From assembly GCF_000210295.1 (NCBI RefSeq), contig NC_026741.1, forward strand, positions 1,550,001-1,614,000: a stretch of DNA of 64,000 nucleotides. Direction: 5' to 3'. The DNA is from Trypanosoma brucei gambiense DAL972. Taxonomy: Eukaryota; Euglenozoa; Kinetoplastea; Trypanosomatida; Trypanosomatidae. Made by a program: the position numbers and the translations under genes. Position 1 is the stretch's first letter. Each line of letters starts with the position of its first letter. The notes beneath the pieces are model-generated. The model saw only the letters and a program-made list of their open reading frames with translations. It was not told the origin of the DNA and did not search any database. This document shows positions 1 to 9,582 of this stretch, one piece after another.

Positions 1-25
1 TTCTTATCGACGGACGGCTCCTCAT

Positions 26-65
26 TGCTTTTTCTTTGCTTCCTTGCTTTCTTTATTTACTCTAG
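26..65 (+). promoter_or_regulatory. Putative trans-splice acceptor for eL41
   Basis: An almost pure pyrimidine tract (about 26-63) ends in CTCTAG, with the AG at 64-65. The first ATG after it is at 80, giving a 14-nt leader. This supports starting the eL41 reading frame at 80 rather than at the family core start at 107. Inferred from the usual trypanosome rule (polypyrimidine tract, then first AG). Confidence 0.6.
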
Positions 66-79
66 TCAGAAGGTGAAGG

Positions 80-184
80 ATGGGGACCATCAGCCGCCCT
101 GGAGGGATGCGGCCCAAGTGGCACAAGAAGCGCATAAAGCGCTTAAAGCGCCGACGACGACGCATGCGTCAGCGCTCCAAGTAA
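80..184 (+). CDS. RPL41: 60S ribosomal protein L41 (eL41), tiny ORF
   Basis: This frame encodes 34 residues. The last 25 (ATG at 107) begin MRPKWHKKRIKRLKRRR and end MRQRSK, which is the hallmark eL41 sequence: a single, very basic alpha-helix that sits at the interface of the two ribosomal subunits. The family protein is normally 25 residues. Here an in-frame ATG at 80 is the first after the likely splice acceptor (AG 64-65), so the product may carry a nine-residue extension, MGTISRPGG. Which start is used cannot be settled from sequence alone; initiation at 107 would give the canonical length. The gene is too short to be found by usual ORF cut-offs. Identification is firm because nearly every residue of the core fits the family. 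Confidence 0.93.
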   Translation: MGTISRPGGMRPKWHKKRIKRLKRRRRRMRQRSK

Positions 185-762
185 GCGCCCTGATGCATCG
201 AAAAGAGGTGCAATAAAGCGCGCTGGCGGCCGCCTCGGCGCCCCGTTTGGTCCGATACCTGGTTCGTACTGAGCCATCTCGCGCCTTAATATTTTTCTTT
301 TGTTCTGGGAAGGCGTCTTAGGAGGGCATCCGATTGTACCGTTTCAGTGTTTTTGGCTGCTGCTTCTCCTCTACTACTATGTTTTGTCTCCTTCAGTTTT
401 TTCCCTCTCATTCTTTGCCTCCCTTTTTGCAGGCTCCTGCAATTGGAATGGCTACGAGGTTTTGGAAGAAGGTCAACTGCCAGAGGATGGGGGAAGAAGT
501 CTAAAAGTAATCAGGGGAAAAGACAGCAGCAAAAAAAACATAACGGAATGTCTGGGTGAGTTGAGGCCCCTCTCGGGTGCCCGCCAACGTCACACTCTGG
601 CTGTCTGCTTTTTTTTTTGTTTCGATTTCTCGCCTACAATGTGGACGGTAAGGGCCGCGTGCTTTCTTATTTTTCTACACAACTCATCTGTGCACCTTCA
701 CCACCATTTCTCTTTCTTCTGCTTTCCCCTGTAATGTTCTCGCTTCTGAAAGGCCGTAACTA
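185..762. other. Spacer between eL41 and the PPR gene
   Basis: I see no convincing gene here. It holds the eL41 3' UTR, several T-rich tracts (about 385-431 ending TTTTTGCAG, 608-620, and 703-730) and a purine-rich block near 440-545. A possible 17-codon frame follows the CAG at about 431 (ATG at 448) but has no recognisable product. The last tract with AG at 751-752 probably serves the PPR gene. Confidence 0.6.
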
Positions 763-1482
763 ATGCACCCGCGATTGTCGGGGCAGGGCGTGTTTCCTCG
801 CTATGGTGGCGGGTGGATGCATCAGTTCGGTCACGTGTACGCCCTTCAGCAGGAGCTGCTCAACGCTGAAGCAAACAACTGGTTCCGTGCGATGGAGTTG
901 TGGCACACCGCTCGACACGAAGGGGTGGCAATGAATGTCTCCCACTACACAAACATCCTTCGCCAGTGTGTGCCTCCGACTGCATGGGAGGCCTCATTGA
1001 TGGTATTGAAGCAAATGAGGCGGGAGAACATCCGACCAGATGTCGTTGGTGTCGGTTGCGCTCTTGCAGCCTGTGCTGACGCCAACCGCAGTGAGGAAGT
1101 GGAGAAAGTGTTTAGTTGCTTTAGCGGCAAGCTAAAGTTGGATAGTATTTGTTACCTTGCGCTCATTAAAGCCAAGATGTCCCGTGGAGGGTACGCTGAG
1201 GCTCTGGCTGTTGGAAGAGAACAAGACGCTGATGGGGTGCCTTTTCTTCCACACACGTATACGCACTTACTCGAAGCGGCGGAGGTGGCTGACGATGGTG
1301 AGATGGCATTGGAATTGGCGAGGCGGATGAGCAGCGAGCAGTGGCCGGTGTCCGATCGGGGACGGGAGGCACTCAAAAAATTGAGCACCAGACACCATTG
1401 GGAGGAAGTGGCGGAGTACAAACAGTTTGTGGCAGTTGAGGATCATAAGTTATCGCTGCCCCCCACTTTACCTCGTGGTTGA
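763..1482 (+). CDS. Pentatricopeptide repeat (PPR) protein
   Basis: The 239-residue protein is made of helical hairpins with PPR spacing. One unit runs from about residue 58 (SHYTNILRQC) to IRPD near 92, followed by further units near 93-126, 127-160 and 164-196 (LPHTYTHLLEAA...). PPR proteins bind RNA, and in trypanosomes nearly all act in the mitochondrion on kinetoplast transcripts or the mitoribosome. The N-terminus is short, basic and poor in acid residues, compatible with import but not diagnostic. The start is the first ATG after a likely acceptor (AG 751-752), leaving a 10-nt leader. It is small for a PPR protein, with about four repeats. The family call is good; the RNA target is unknown. 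Confidence 0.75.
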   Translation: MHPRLSGQGVFPRYGGGWMHQFGHVYALQQELLNAEANNWFRAMELWHTARHEGVAMNVSHYTNILRQCVPPTAWEASLMVLKQMRRENIRPDVVGVGCALAACADANRSEEVEKVFSCFSGKLKLDSICYLALIKAKMSRGGYAEALAVGREQDADGVPFLPHTYTHLLEAAEVADDGEMALELARRMSSEQWPVSDRGREALKKLSTRHHWEEVAEYKQFVAVEDHKLSLPPTLPRG

Positions 1483-1778
1483 CATTTCGATGGGCAGCGA
1501 GGGATGGAGGAGGGGGGAACAGCAGCGAAATATGCTCTCAGCGCTGTTGTTCGTGTTCGAATGGAAAAATTTAGTCAGCATCATGGGGCAGCGGTCCTTT
1601 TGTTTGCTCTTCACTGGCGCGAGCATTGTCCTAGGTTTACGTCCATGATATTTTTAAATGTCCCTTCACTTTACTTCATGTAATTGCCTTTGTTTTTGTT
1701 TTTGTACGCAAACAAATATGCCAAAAGGAAATAGAGATAGGGTGGAGGGACTGAAGGAACGCGGCATCCCCCAATAAT

Positions 1779-2540
1779 ATGCCCCCTAAGAGACCACCCC
1801 GCGCGCGTCGCACAAAAGAGAGTGCGAAGGCCGTAATATCACCCCAAGAAAAGCCACTGACGTCGTCGTCTTCTGGCGAAGCGTTGGGTGGTAGTGGTAA
1901 TGAAGTAAAAAGAACAAATAAGACACCGGTTGCTAGAGTCGCGCGCCCACTGAGCAGTCCGTCCGTTCGTGCAGTGAGTGAAAAAGCGCCGAGCCCAACG
2001 GGCTTCGGACCATGCCATGTAATTGGTGTCCTTTTAGCTGTTGTACTCACGTGTGTTTGGTCCATTTTCCCCCCGTGGGATGCGACCGATGCTCCTCCTT
2101 GCCACTGTTTCCCAGCGGGAGGTGAAGTACAACAGGCCATTGCGAGCAGGATGTTTGGTGTCACTGGCATTCATCTTCGGGGTGCCGGCCACTCCGCCGT
2201 AGAGGAGAGTTTAAGGGGGCTATCATCGTGCGGAAAGCTGTACACACTAGAAAACCAGTTTGACGGCGTTGGTTCGTTTATGCAACGTTTGCAGCATGAT
2301 GCCAAAGGGACGCGTTGTGTTGTTTGGTTGGTTAAGGACCTTTCAGTTGTAAAGCATGTTGACAACGCGTTGAAGGAGCTTCTAGAGGATAATACACTTC
2401 GCGGGAATCGTGTTCTCCCCGATGGGGCGCGTGGCCTGTTTATCATGTTGTCCAATCAGAGCCGAGAGGAAATAAAAGGGTCGCTGCCTCACCGTGTTGT
2501 TCACCAGTTCCGCACAATCAACCTTCCGGCGAAGAAATGA
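1779..2540 (+). CDS. Single-pass membrane protein with degenerate AAA+/LAP1-like domain
   Basis: The 253-residue protein has three parts: a basic, Ser/Pro-rich N-terminus (1-78), one strong membrane helix (about 79-97, HVIGVLLAVVLTCVW), and a C-terminal domain (about 120-253). The last domain has an order of motifs resembling a worn-out AAA+ ATPase of the torsin/LAP1 type: LRGAGHS at 133-139 where a Walker A would be (His in place of Lys), a hydrophobic strand ending KD at 186-187 in place of Walker B DE, a sensor-1-like strand FIMLSNQ ending near 227, and LPHRVVHQF near the C-terminus. I infer a nuclear-envelope or ER protein with its non-enzymatic fold on the lumenal side. The family is not established by what I can see. 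The likely acceptor is AG 1726-1727, and the next ATG is the start. Confidence 0.7.
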   Translation: MPPKRPPRARRTKESAKAVISPQEKPLTSSSSGEALGGSGNEVKRTNKTPVARVARPLSSPSVRAVSEKAPSPTGFGPCHVIGVLLAVVLTCVWSIFPPWDATDAPPCHCFPAGGEVQQAIASRMFGVTGIHLRGAGHSAVEESLRGLSSCGKLYTLENQFDGVGSFMQRLQHDAKGTRCVVWLVKDLSVVKHVDNALKELLEDNTLRGNRVLPDGARGLFIMLSNQSREEIKGSLPHRVVHQFRTINLPAKK

Positions 2541-3033
2541 GACATCATTTCTTTTATTTGATCTCGTCAATTCTTTTTCCTTCTTGGCTGGACCACTTGG
2601 TAACGGTGTGGCCGGGGACGTTTTGACGCGTTTCGTTGCGGGTTGTTCGCTCAACACACGCTTGTGCTCTACCGCCACGCAAGATTTCGTGCTGAATGAA
2701 TCTCATCCATTGTTTTTTTATTTATCTCTGCAACTGCTGCGGCTGCTGCTACCACTACTACTAATCATCTGTTCATTTGTCTATACCACATACACCATAA
2801 ACCCCCCTCCAAACTCTGGATATGACTGTCATTATATTCAAGGATGGGATTTTGACAAACGTGCTCAAAAGCTTTACTTTCCTTTAGGGGGTTTTAAACA
2901 GAACATCGGTGACAGTAAGAAATACAGACATCAAAGCTTTCCGGAATAGGGAGTCTTCGTAAGGGTTAGGTTGTTGCTGGCTTTGGTACTACCTACTTTC
3001 CTTGTGCCAAGTTAATTTTTCTCTGTGTGACAT
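2541..3033. other. Spacer upstream of KBL
   Basis: No gene is seen. T-rich stretches alternate with short mixed sequence. The tract near 2989-3003 with AG at 3010-3011 is the probable acceptor for KBL and leaves a 22-nt leader. GTAAGGGTTAGGTT near 2959 resembles one and a half telomere repeats by chance. Confidence 0.5.
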
Positions 3034-4248
3034 ATGTTCCGCACTGTTCCTCGTTATGTTAGTTCAATGCTGCGGGAAGCGGCGGCTGCACAACTCGCAG
3101 CAATCAAGGAGGCTGGTACATACAAGGTGGAGCGAGTTATTACATCCAAGCAAAGCTCCACCATCAATGTCTCGACCGCTGCTACTCCGGTTTTGAACTT
3201 CTGTGCGAATAATTATCTTGGCCTTGCGGACCATCCGGAGGTAATCCAGGCAGCGAAGGATGCGTTGGATTCGCACGGATACGGTTTGGCGTCGGTGCGC
3301 TTCATCTGCGGTACCACAGATATCCACAAAAAGTTGGAGCAGACGATGACTGAGTTTTTGGGGATGGAAGACACCATTCTTTACCCAAGCTGTTTCGATG
3401 CAAATGCCGGTGTGTTTGAGGCACTTCTTACTTCAGAAGATGCGATCATCTCAGATGCACTGAACCACGCGAGCATCATTGACGGCGTACGACTTTGCAA
3501 GGCGGAGCGCCACCGCTATGCGCACCTGGATATGAAGGAACTTGAAACTGCGCTACAAAAGACTCAGCATAATCGCATTCGCCTCATTGTCACAGATGGT
3601 GTCTTCTCCATGGACGGTGACGTTGCGCCGCTTGACAAAATTGTTCAGCTTGCCGAAAAATACAACGCAAACGTAATGGTTGATGATTCTCATGCCAGTG
3701 GCTTCATGGGTCCGGGAGGTCGCGGCACCCCGGCCCTGTTTGGTGTTATCGACAAGGTAGACATCCTGAACACGACACTTGGCAAAGCCCTTGGTGGTGC
3801 CAGTGGTGGTCTTTCATCAGGTTGCAAAGAAATCGTCGATCTTCAGCGTCAAAAGGGTCGGCCATATCTCTTCTCCAACACCATCGCTCCTGCAGCTGTG
3901 GGTGGTACGCTCAAGGTGATGGAGCTGTTGCAAACCACCTCTAGTGCGCGGAAGCAGCTGCAAGATAACACACATCTGTTTCGTACTGAAATGAAGAAAG
4001 CCGGCTTCACACTCAGCGGGCACGAGGAATGTCCCATTGCTCCAGTTATGCTATACGAAGCACGTATTGCTGCTGAATTCGCTGCTAAGATGATGGCTGA
4101 AGGAATTTATGTAACAGCGTTCAGTTACCCTGTAGTGCCCAAGGGACAGGCTCGTATTCGAGTGCAACTCTCTGCTGCTCACACTACAGAAGACGTGAAG
4201 CTTGCCGTTGATGCTTTTACAAAAATCAAGAAAGAACTTAACGTGTAG
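3034..4248 (+). CDS. KBL: 2-amino-3-ketobutyrate CoA ligase (glycine C-acetyltransferase)
   Basis: This 404-residue PLP enzyme of the alpha-oxoamine synthase family cleaves 2-amino-3-ketobutyrate with CoA to glycine and acetyl-CoA. It is the second step of threonine breakdown after threonine dehydrogenase. Visible signatures are NFCANNYLGLADHPEV near the N-terminus, DDSHASG with D217, D218 and H220, and the PLP-lysine motif TTLGKALGG with K251. The first 30 or so residues (MFRTVPRYVSSMLREAAA) are Arg/Ser/Ala-rich without acidic residues except one, as expected for a mitochondrial presequence. In procyclic trypanosomes this route feeds acetyl-CoA for acetate and lipid synthesis. Length fits the family (about 400). 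The start is the first ATG after AG 3010-3011. Confidence 0.96.
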   Translation: MFRTVPRYVSSMLREAAAAQLAAIKEAGTYKVERVITSKQSSTINVSTAATPVLNFCANNYLGLADHPEVIQAAKDALDSHGYGLASVRFICGTTDIHKKLEQTMTEFLGMEDTILYPSCFDANAGVFEALLTSEDAIISDALNHASIIDGVRLCKAERHRYAHLDMKELETALQKTQHNRIRLIVTDGVFSMDGDVAPLDKIVQLAEKYNANVMVDDSHASGFMGPGGRGTPALFGVIDKVDILNTTLGKALGGASGGLSSGCKEIVDLQRQKGRPYLFSNTIAPAAVGGTLKVMELLQTTSSARKQLQDNTHLFRTEMKKAGFTLSGHEECPIAPVMLYEARIAAEFAAKMMAEGIYVTAFSYPVVPKGQARIRVQLSAAHTTEDVKLAVDAFTKIKKELNV

Positions 4249-5343
4249 GGTCCGGTGATGGTAAATCGTGGAATAGAAAGCGGTGCTCGGCGTCATTAGC
4301 ATCAGTTTTCAACAGAACCAAAGGCACAAGATGCTCTTTGAATAGTCATTCGAATTATTATAAAGAAGCATTTGAGAAAGGGATAATTGCGTGCCACCCC
4401 TACTTCTCTTTTTTTTTTTCATGAGCGTGTCTCTTTCCTTTCTTGTTTTTTATTTAGTTTGTATTCTTGCAACGTTCCGTCGACATTCTGCGAATGCACA
4501 ATGTGTTTAGAGAAAAATGACCATACAAGGTATATTTTATCTCCCTTTTCTGCCCCGGGGGGTGCGATATAACACGGCAAAGAAAGAATATAGTCGGATG
4601 TGCGTGAGTGTGATAACTTTTCAATTTCTTTTTTTTTTTACTACGGCAAAAGAAAGAATTTAGCGACTGAAGCGAGCCCAAAGAAAGCCGGTGGTGGCAA
4701 AAAGAAAAAAAATTAAATCCCGTAAAATACCAAGTGGGAAAGGGTGCGATAATTCATGTTGACACGAATAATAAGAGAGGAGTTCGTCTTTTTTTTTTTC
4801 TTTTTGGTGAGTCTGCTTTTCAGGTGTTTTGCAAAACGGTTTGTTAGCGGTCGGGTGTATTAGCTTTGTGCTTGTGTGTCGAAGAAGATGATGATAAGGA
4901 GAGAAACAAAACCACCAAGGCGGCGAGAAGTGAATAAGCGGCAGAATTGAGGTTTCAGTTTCTGTGCCTGCACTATCTTATTTTATTTTTTCGGGCTTTC
5001 AGTCCCTGTCACACATGCGTGTAACCTACGGGCGTTTGCATATTCCTTTCCACTTGTCTCTTCATTATGTTACGTTATGTTTCTTCTTTCTTTTCCCTCC
5101 CTTTTGATGTGTTGATATGTGTTCGTTCAGGATCGTGCCCTCCTCTAGGCGGCACACACACACAAAAGAAGGAAGAAAAAACAAAGGGACACCACACCGC
5201 GTCGTTACCTGTAGGTTTTGATTTGTTGATTTTTTCCCCCTGATCTGTAGCTTTGTTTATTAACTGTGAGCCCGCCGCGTCGCCGTGAAGGGCTCCCTCT
5301 CCGTGGACTGGCGTGAACCTCTTCCCTTCCGTTCGTAAACGGT
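4249..5343. other. Spacer between KBL and the 1412-residue coiled-coil gene
   Basis: About 1.1 kb without a supported gene. It is AT-rich with several T runs (4410-4419, 4629-4639, 4791-4799). A long mixed pyrimidine tract (about 5078-5103) followed by AG at 5129-5130 is the best acceptor for the downstream gene and gives a leader of about 213 nt. A second pyrimidine block near 5233-5240 could be an alternative. Confidence 0.5.
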
Positions 5344-8300
5344 ATGGCACAACTTGACCAGTTGCTTGAGGAGTATCTTCGCGTTATTAACGCGAAGGAT
5401 GGCGAAATCCACGAACTCATCCGCGTGCTTGAGGAGCTACGGTGTGAAGGGAAGAAGAAGGATGAGGCTCACAAATCACATGCCCAAAAGATTAGCAACG
5501 AGTTAGATAAAGTTATGAGGAAGGCGAAGAAGTTGGAACAAAAGAACCGTACATGCGAAGATCAGATAGATAAACTTGTAAAGGAGAATGAAGCTTTGAG
5601 TATAGACTTTCAAAAAGTGCAACACAGTTTAATAGATGCCGAAAAGATCATAGAGGAAAATAAGAGAGCGCATGAGGCCGCGCTTGAGGAACTCCAGCAG
5701 ACTTATAACGGTATGGTCTCCAAATTTTCGACGGAGCGGGAAGAGTTGAAAGCCCATCAATCGGAACTTCAGAAAGAGCTTGAGGAAGCTCTGAAATCTG
5801 TGGATGAATGTAGGCTGAAGGAGGAAGAAATTCGAAAACTGGAAGTGAGGATTGCCGCGTTAACGCAGTCAGTGGAAGATGCACGGGGGGAAATGCAGTC
5901 GATGGTTCCTGCGGAGCGCGTTAAGCAAATCGTAAGTGAACATGAAGAGGAGTTGCGCACAGTAAGGAAAGCCTGTGCCGAAGAGTTTGACGAAGTTTCC
6001 GCGCAGTTATCTGATGCTCAGAAATCGGGACGCAAAATGAAAGAAAAACTCAAAGAACTGAGAGAATCATATGGTCAGTTGAAGGACAAGCTGGACGAAA
6101 CTACTTGCGAGCTGGAAGAAGTTCGCAAACTTCGTCAGAAGGAGCAAGAAACTCACAACGAGGTGCGATCCAGGCAGCAGGAAGAAATTGAGCAGGCTAT
6201 TCACGCGGCCAAGTCATCGACAGAGAAGCTGTGTGCCATGACTGGCCAATTGCGGCAGTGCGAAGTTGACGCGCAAACTATGGAGCAGCGATGGAAGGAA
6301 GTGTCGGCGACTCTTGAGCAGGAGCGCAGCCGCAACACACGCGATCGTGAGCAGATGAATTCCCAACTGGAGGCGTCTCAGGCTCAGGTGACGGAAATCA
6401 AGGCGGAGATGAGTCGGCTGCGCGTCCAACTGGAGCAGGGCGCAACCAAACTGAAGGAATGCCAAGATGCTCTTGCTTCGTCTAAAGAAGCGAGCAGCCG
6501 AGCAGCTGCGGATTCGCGAGAGTCAATTGCACTCATCGCCTCTGATCGGGACCGCTTAAAGGAGGACAGGGATCGGGTGGCCTTTGAGTTAAAGGAAGCT
6601 GAACATCGGCTAAGCATGGAAAGAGATCGTGCTTCCGATGCGAAAAGAGAGTTATCAAGGCGTCTTGACGATGCTGCGCACACCATAGAGCGGATGCGGG
6701 ATCAGCTGAAGGACAAGGAGCATCAACTGCAACTGTTGTCAACCGCGCATGAGAAAAAAATCCAGGAACTCGCATTTGAGCATAACAATAAGTTGGGCGA
6801 CTGCAAGTCCCAGAAGAAAAATGCTATTGATGATGTGCGCAGGCAGCTTGAAGCCGCGAATCTTCGCTTGACCGAAGAAATGTCGGGTAACAAGGCGCTT
6901 CAATGTGAACTTAACTCCGCCCGTGAGGCACTGGCCAATGTGCGTGACGAATGCGAAAGGTGGGCCAAGGAAGCCAAGGAAAGCGCACGGCGACTGGAAG
7001 CGGCGACATCTGAGGCATCAAGCTTGCGCACGTCTTTAGCAAAGCAACAGGAGCTCCTTGCGGCTGCCGCTGAGCGAGAGAAAACCCTCTGTAAAGCAGC
7101 AGAGTACGCCAACGCAGAAAAAGAAATGGAGATCAAGCGACGTGAGCTCCTTGAACGTGCCCTTGAAGACACTAAGAGAGAGGTCGTTGCCAGGCGGGAT
7201 GAGGTTCAGGAGCTGCGCACAAGGATTGATAAGGAGAATAACAACACTTTAGCGAAAGAACTTCTGGAATGCGAGGCAAGGTTCCGCGAGAGCCAGCGCT
7301 CCCTTGAGCGGACACAGCGGGAGATGATTGATGTGCAACGTTGTGGGGAAACGCTACAAGCGACCAATAAGGCGCTTGAAGAAAAATGTCGAGTGGCCGA
7401 GAGGTCCCAGCGGGAGGTTGAAGAGGAGCTTCGTCGGTTAAAAGGCGAAATTCTGTCGAAGGAGACGGAGTGTGCGCGGGTAGCGCAGCATGCGCGTGAA
7501 GCTGAAGATGCTGCGAAGCAGAGCTGTGAGCATATGGAGCGTGAAATAACCCAACGTGAGACTACCATTGCGGCGTTACAACAGGAAATTTCTGCGCTCT
7601 CCGAGGAGCGAACCAAAGTGGCACTGTTGGAAGAACGGATGCAGCACCAGGTGGATATGGCCCGCCGTGACTCAGACAACTTGCAAGCTCGCGTAGAGTT
7701 TCTCGAGAGGGAGGTCCAGGATCGTGAGGAGAAAATCCAGCAGAAACACAAGGAGATGTTGCAAACGGTGGATCGCTTACAAACCCTACAGGAGCGCGCT
7801 GTGGAATTGGAAGAGGCGATGGCGCCGAAGGAGAAGAAACACACCATGCGAAAGGAGGCGCTTCGTAAGGCGCTTCAGCAAGTGGATGAGGTGAACAAGC
7901 TCCGGTCAGAACTGGAGCGCCACCTGGAAAAGGTAAAGGCGTCGCGAGAAGAGGAATCTAGAATTTACAAAGCACAAATTCACCAACAGGATGAACGAAT
8001 GAGGGTACTCCTGGATAAACATCGGGAGATGGAGCGCCAACTAGTGGCTCAAGAGAGAGATCTCAAAGCAGCAGCAAATGAGCAGATGACGTTGCAGCAA
8101 CGGTTAGCGGTGATACGCGACAGAGAGCAAGTTAACGTTGGTAAGCACAGCGAGGAGCAACAGAAGATGCAGGAAAAGTTGGATGCAATGAGCAGCGAAC
8201 TCGCGCGTGCGCACGCCACAATCAAAAGTGTGGAGGAGGAGAAAAACAATTCAGTGTGTGAAGCGAGTGACGTGCAACGTAGGACGGCGGTAAACTCTAA

Positions 8301-9582
8301 CCGCCTACTTATCACCTATGCTGATGACGCATTAATGACCAAAGAGATGTTTGGTGAGTTTGCCATTAGCATCGCCACTCGCCTCTTACGAGGTGTTAAT
8401 AGTATCGCCAACAAGGGGTGTGACAGCGCCCTTTTATGCATGAGAGAGTACACTGAAGAGGCTGAGAAGCAGCAACTGAGACTTAAACGTGAGATTGATG
8501 ATCTAAAATACGCCCACGCGGAGCGTGTTCGAAAACTTGAGGAAGAGAATAGTAAGGAAATGGCAAAACAGGCGCAACATCACGCTGCAGAGTTGGCAAA
8601 ACTACGTCAGGAATTATCCGATGCATCGGCACGTGCAGGCCAAGAGATAGAAAACCAGCTGAAGGATTACCGCCGCAAAGAGGAGCAATTCCACCGTGAG
8701 AAGACGGAGTTAGAGTGCGCACGTGTTGAGATGGCTCATCAAATGGGTCAAATCTCTTCACTCAAGGATCAGCTTCGGACCCTTGAGCAGCGTATGGATA
8801 CCGAACGTATTGCTCTTGAGCAGGAGAAACGCGTAATGCAACAACAGTACGATCGGGCTAGTCGGCGCTTGGATGAGTGTGCAACGGTACAGAGCCAAAG
8901 TGAGGTAGAACTGCGTGAGCTCCGGAGCGAACTGACAAATGCACAACAGGCATTGCACGAGAAAGAGAAAGCTTTGCTTGTTGAGCGTGAAAAGAATTCT
9001 CAGGCAGTTTACCAACTGGAAGCCGTTAACACTGCGAAGGAGATGCTGTACACACAATTAAATGATGCAAATAGGAAAGCGCTTAATATAAAGCAGCAGC
9101 TGTTGTCTGCTCGGCAGGAGGCACAACAAGCAACTGCAGCAGCTACAGCAGAAAGGCAGAGATTAGAGGAGCGGATATCTGATCTTGCGAAGGCGGTTAG
9201 TGCCCACGACATGGAGAATCGCCGCCTTGAAGGTCAGATACGCAGTGATGAGAAGAAGTTTATTGCTCTTGAGAGAGAACTGGCGGAATCTCGCAAGCGG
9301 GAGGCGGAGATGTCCTGTCAACTGCAGGCTCGAAGGTTAGAAAATTCATCCCTGAGGGAGCGGTGCGCAAACTTGGAGTCGCTCAAAAATATTAATGACG
9401 TTACCCTTGCTGAGACTCGTATGCGGGAGAAAGATCTCTTTGAAAAAATAGAAGAAATGCGCAGCGCACAACAACTGATGCAATTGTGTTTCGACAAGCA
9501 GCAGGAACAACTGGAGGCAGGACGACGCATGCACGAAGAAGACACAGGTACAAACGAGTTCATGTTTGGAGGTGTCGATTGA
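5344..9582 (+). CDS. Large coiled-coil protein (1412 aa)
   Basis: Almost the whole protein is heptad-type coiled coil, rich in Glu, Lys, Gln, Arg and Leu, with no membrane segment. The one clear break is residues about 986-1043 (NRLLITYADDALMTKEMFGE and following), a hydrophobic, mixed segment containing three Cys that looks like a small folded insert splitting the rod into about 980 and 350 residues. The C-terminus ends in a short acidic tail (EFMFGGVD). Such proteins are usually cytoskeletal, basal-body, Golgi or flagellar scaffolds; nothing in the sequence decides which. Reading-frame integrity over 4.2 kb and a start at the first ATG after a good acceptor make the gene certain. Function is unknown. 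Confidence 0.9.
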   Translation: MAQLDQLLEEYLRVINAKDGEIHELIRVLEELRCEGKKKDEAHKSHAQKISNELDKVMRKAKKLEQKNRTCEDQIDKLVKENEALSIDFQKVQHSLIDAEKIIEENKRAHEAALEELQQTYNGMVSKFSTEREELKAHQSELQKELEEALKSVDECRLKEEEIRKLEVRIAALTQSVEDARGEMQSMVPAERVKQIVSEHEEELRTVRKACAEEFDEVSAQLSDAQKSGRKMKEKLKELRESYGQLKDKLDETTCELEEVRKLRQKEQETHNEVRSRQQEEIEQAIHAAKSSTEKLCAMTGQLRQCEVDAQTMEQRWKEVSATLEQERSRNTRDREQMNSQLEASQAQVTEIKAEMSRLRVQLEQGATKLKECQDALASSKEASSRAAADSRESIALIASDRDRLKEDRDRVAFELKEAEHRLSMERDRASDAKRELSRRLDDAAHTIERMRDQLKDKEHQLQLLSTAHEKKIQELAFEHNNKLGDCKSQKKNAIDDVRRQLEAANLRLTEEMSGNKALQCELNSAREALANVRDECERWAKEAKESARRLEAATSEASSLRTSLAKQQELLAAAAEREKTLCKAAEYANAEKEMEIKRRELLERALEDTKREVVARRDEVQELRTRIDKENNNTLAKELLECEARFRESQRSLERTQREMIDVQRCGETLQATNKALEEKCRVAERSQREVEEELRRLKGEILSKETECARVAQHAREAEDAAKQSCEHMEREITQRETTIAALQQEISALSEERTKVALLEERMQHQVDMARRDSDNLQARVEFLEREVQDREEKIQQKHKEMLQTVDRLQTLQERAVELEEAMAPKEKKHTMRKEALRKALQQVDEVNKLRSELERHLEKVKASREEESRIYKAQIHQQDERMRVLLDKHREMERQLVAQERDLKAAANEQMTLQQRLAVIRDREQVNVGKHSEEQQKMQEKLDAMSSELARAHATIKSVEEEKNNSVCEASDVQRRTAVNSNRLLITYADDALMTKEMFGEFAISIATRLLRGVNSIANKGCDSALLCMREYTEEAEKQQLRLKREIDDLKYAHAERVRKLEEENSKEMAKQAQHHAAELAKLRQELSDASARAGQEIENQLKDYRRKEEQFHREKTELECARVEMAHQMGQISSLKDQLRTLEQRMDTERIALEQEKRVMQQQYDRASRRLDECATVQSQSEVELRELRSELTNAQQALHEKEKALLVEREKNSQAVYQLEAVNTAKEMLYTQLNDANRKALNIKQQLLSARQEAQQATAAATAERQRLEERISDLAKAVSAHDMENRRLEGQIRSDEKKFIALERELAESRKREAEMSCQLQARRLENSSLRERCANLESLKNINDVTLAETRMREKDLFEKIEEMRSAQQLMQLCFDKQQEQLEAGRRMHEEDTGTNEFMFGGVD

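Noticed and set aside
300..734. A 144-codon frame between eL41 and the PPR gene
   Set aside because: No ATG start, runs through two polypyrimidine tracts, and composition is that of UTR.
2956..2972. Telomere-like AGGGTTAGG, with a similar GATTAGGGTT near 23546
   Set aside because: Only about one and a half repeat units in each case; expected by chance in this length of DNA.
7206..7847. A 213-codon minus-strand frame inside the 1412-residue coiled-coil gene, and similar ones nearby
   Set aside because: Ser/Arg-rich shadow of Glu/Lys/Gln coiled-coil codons. All confident genes in the window are on the + strand.
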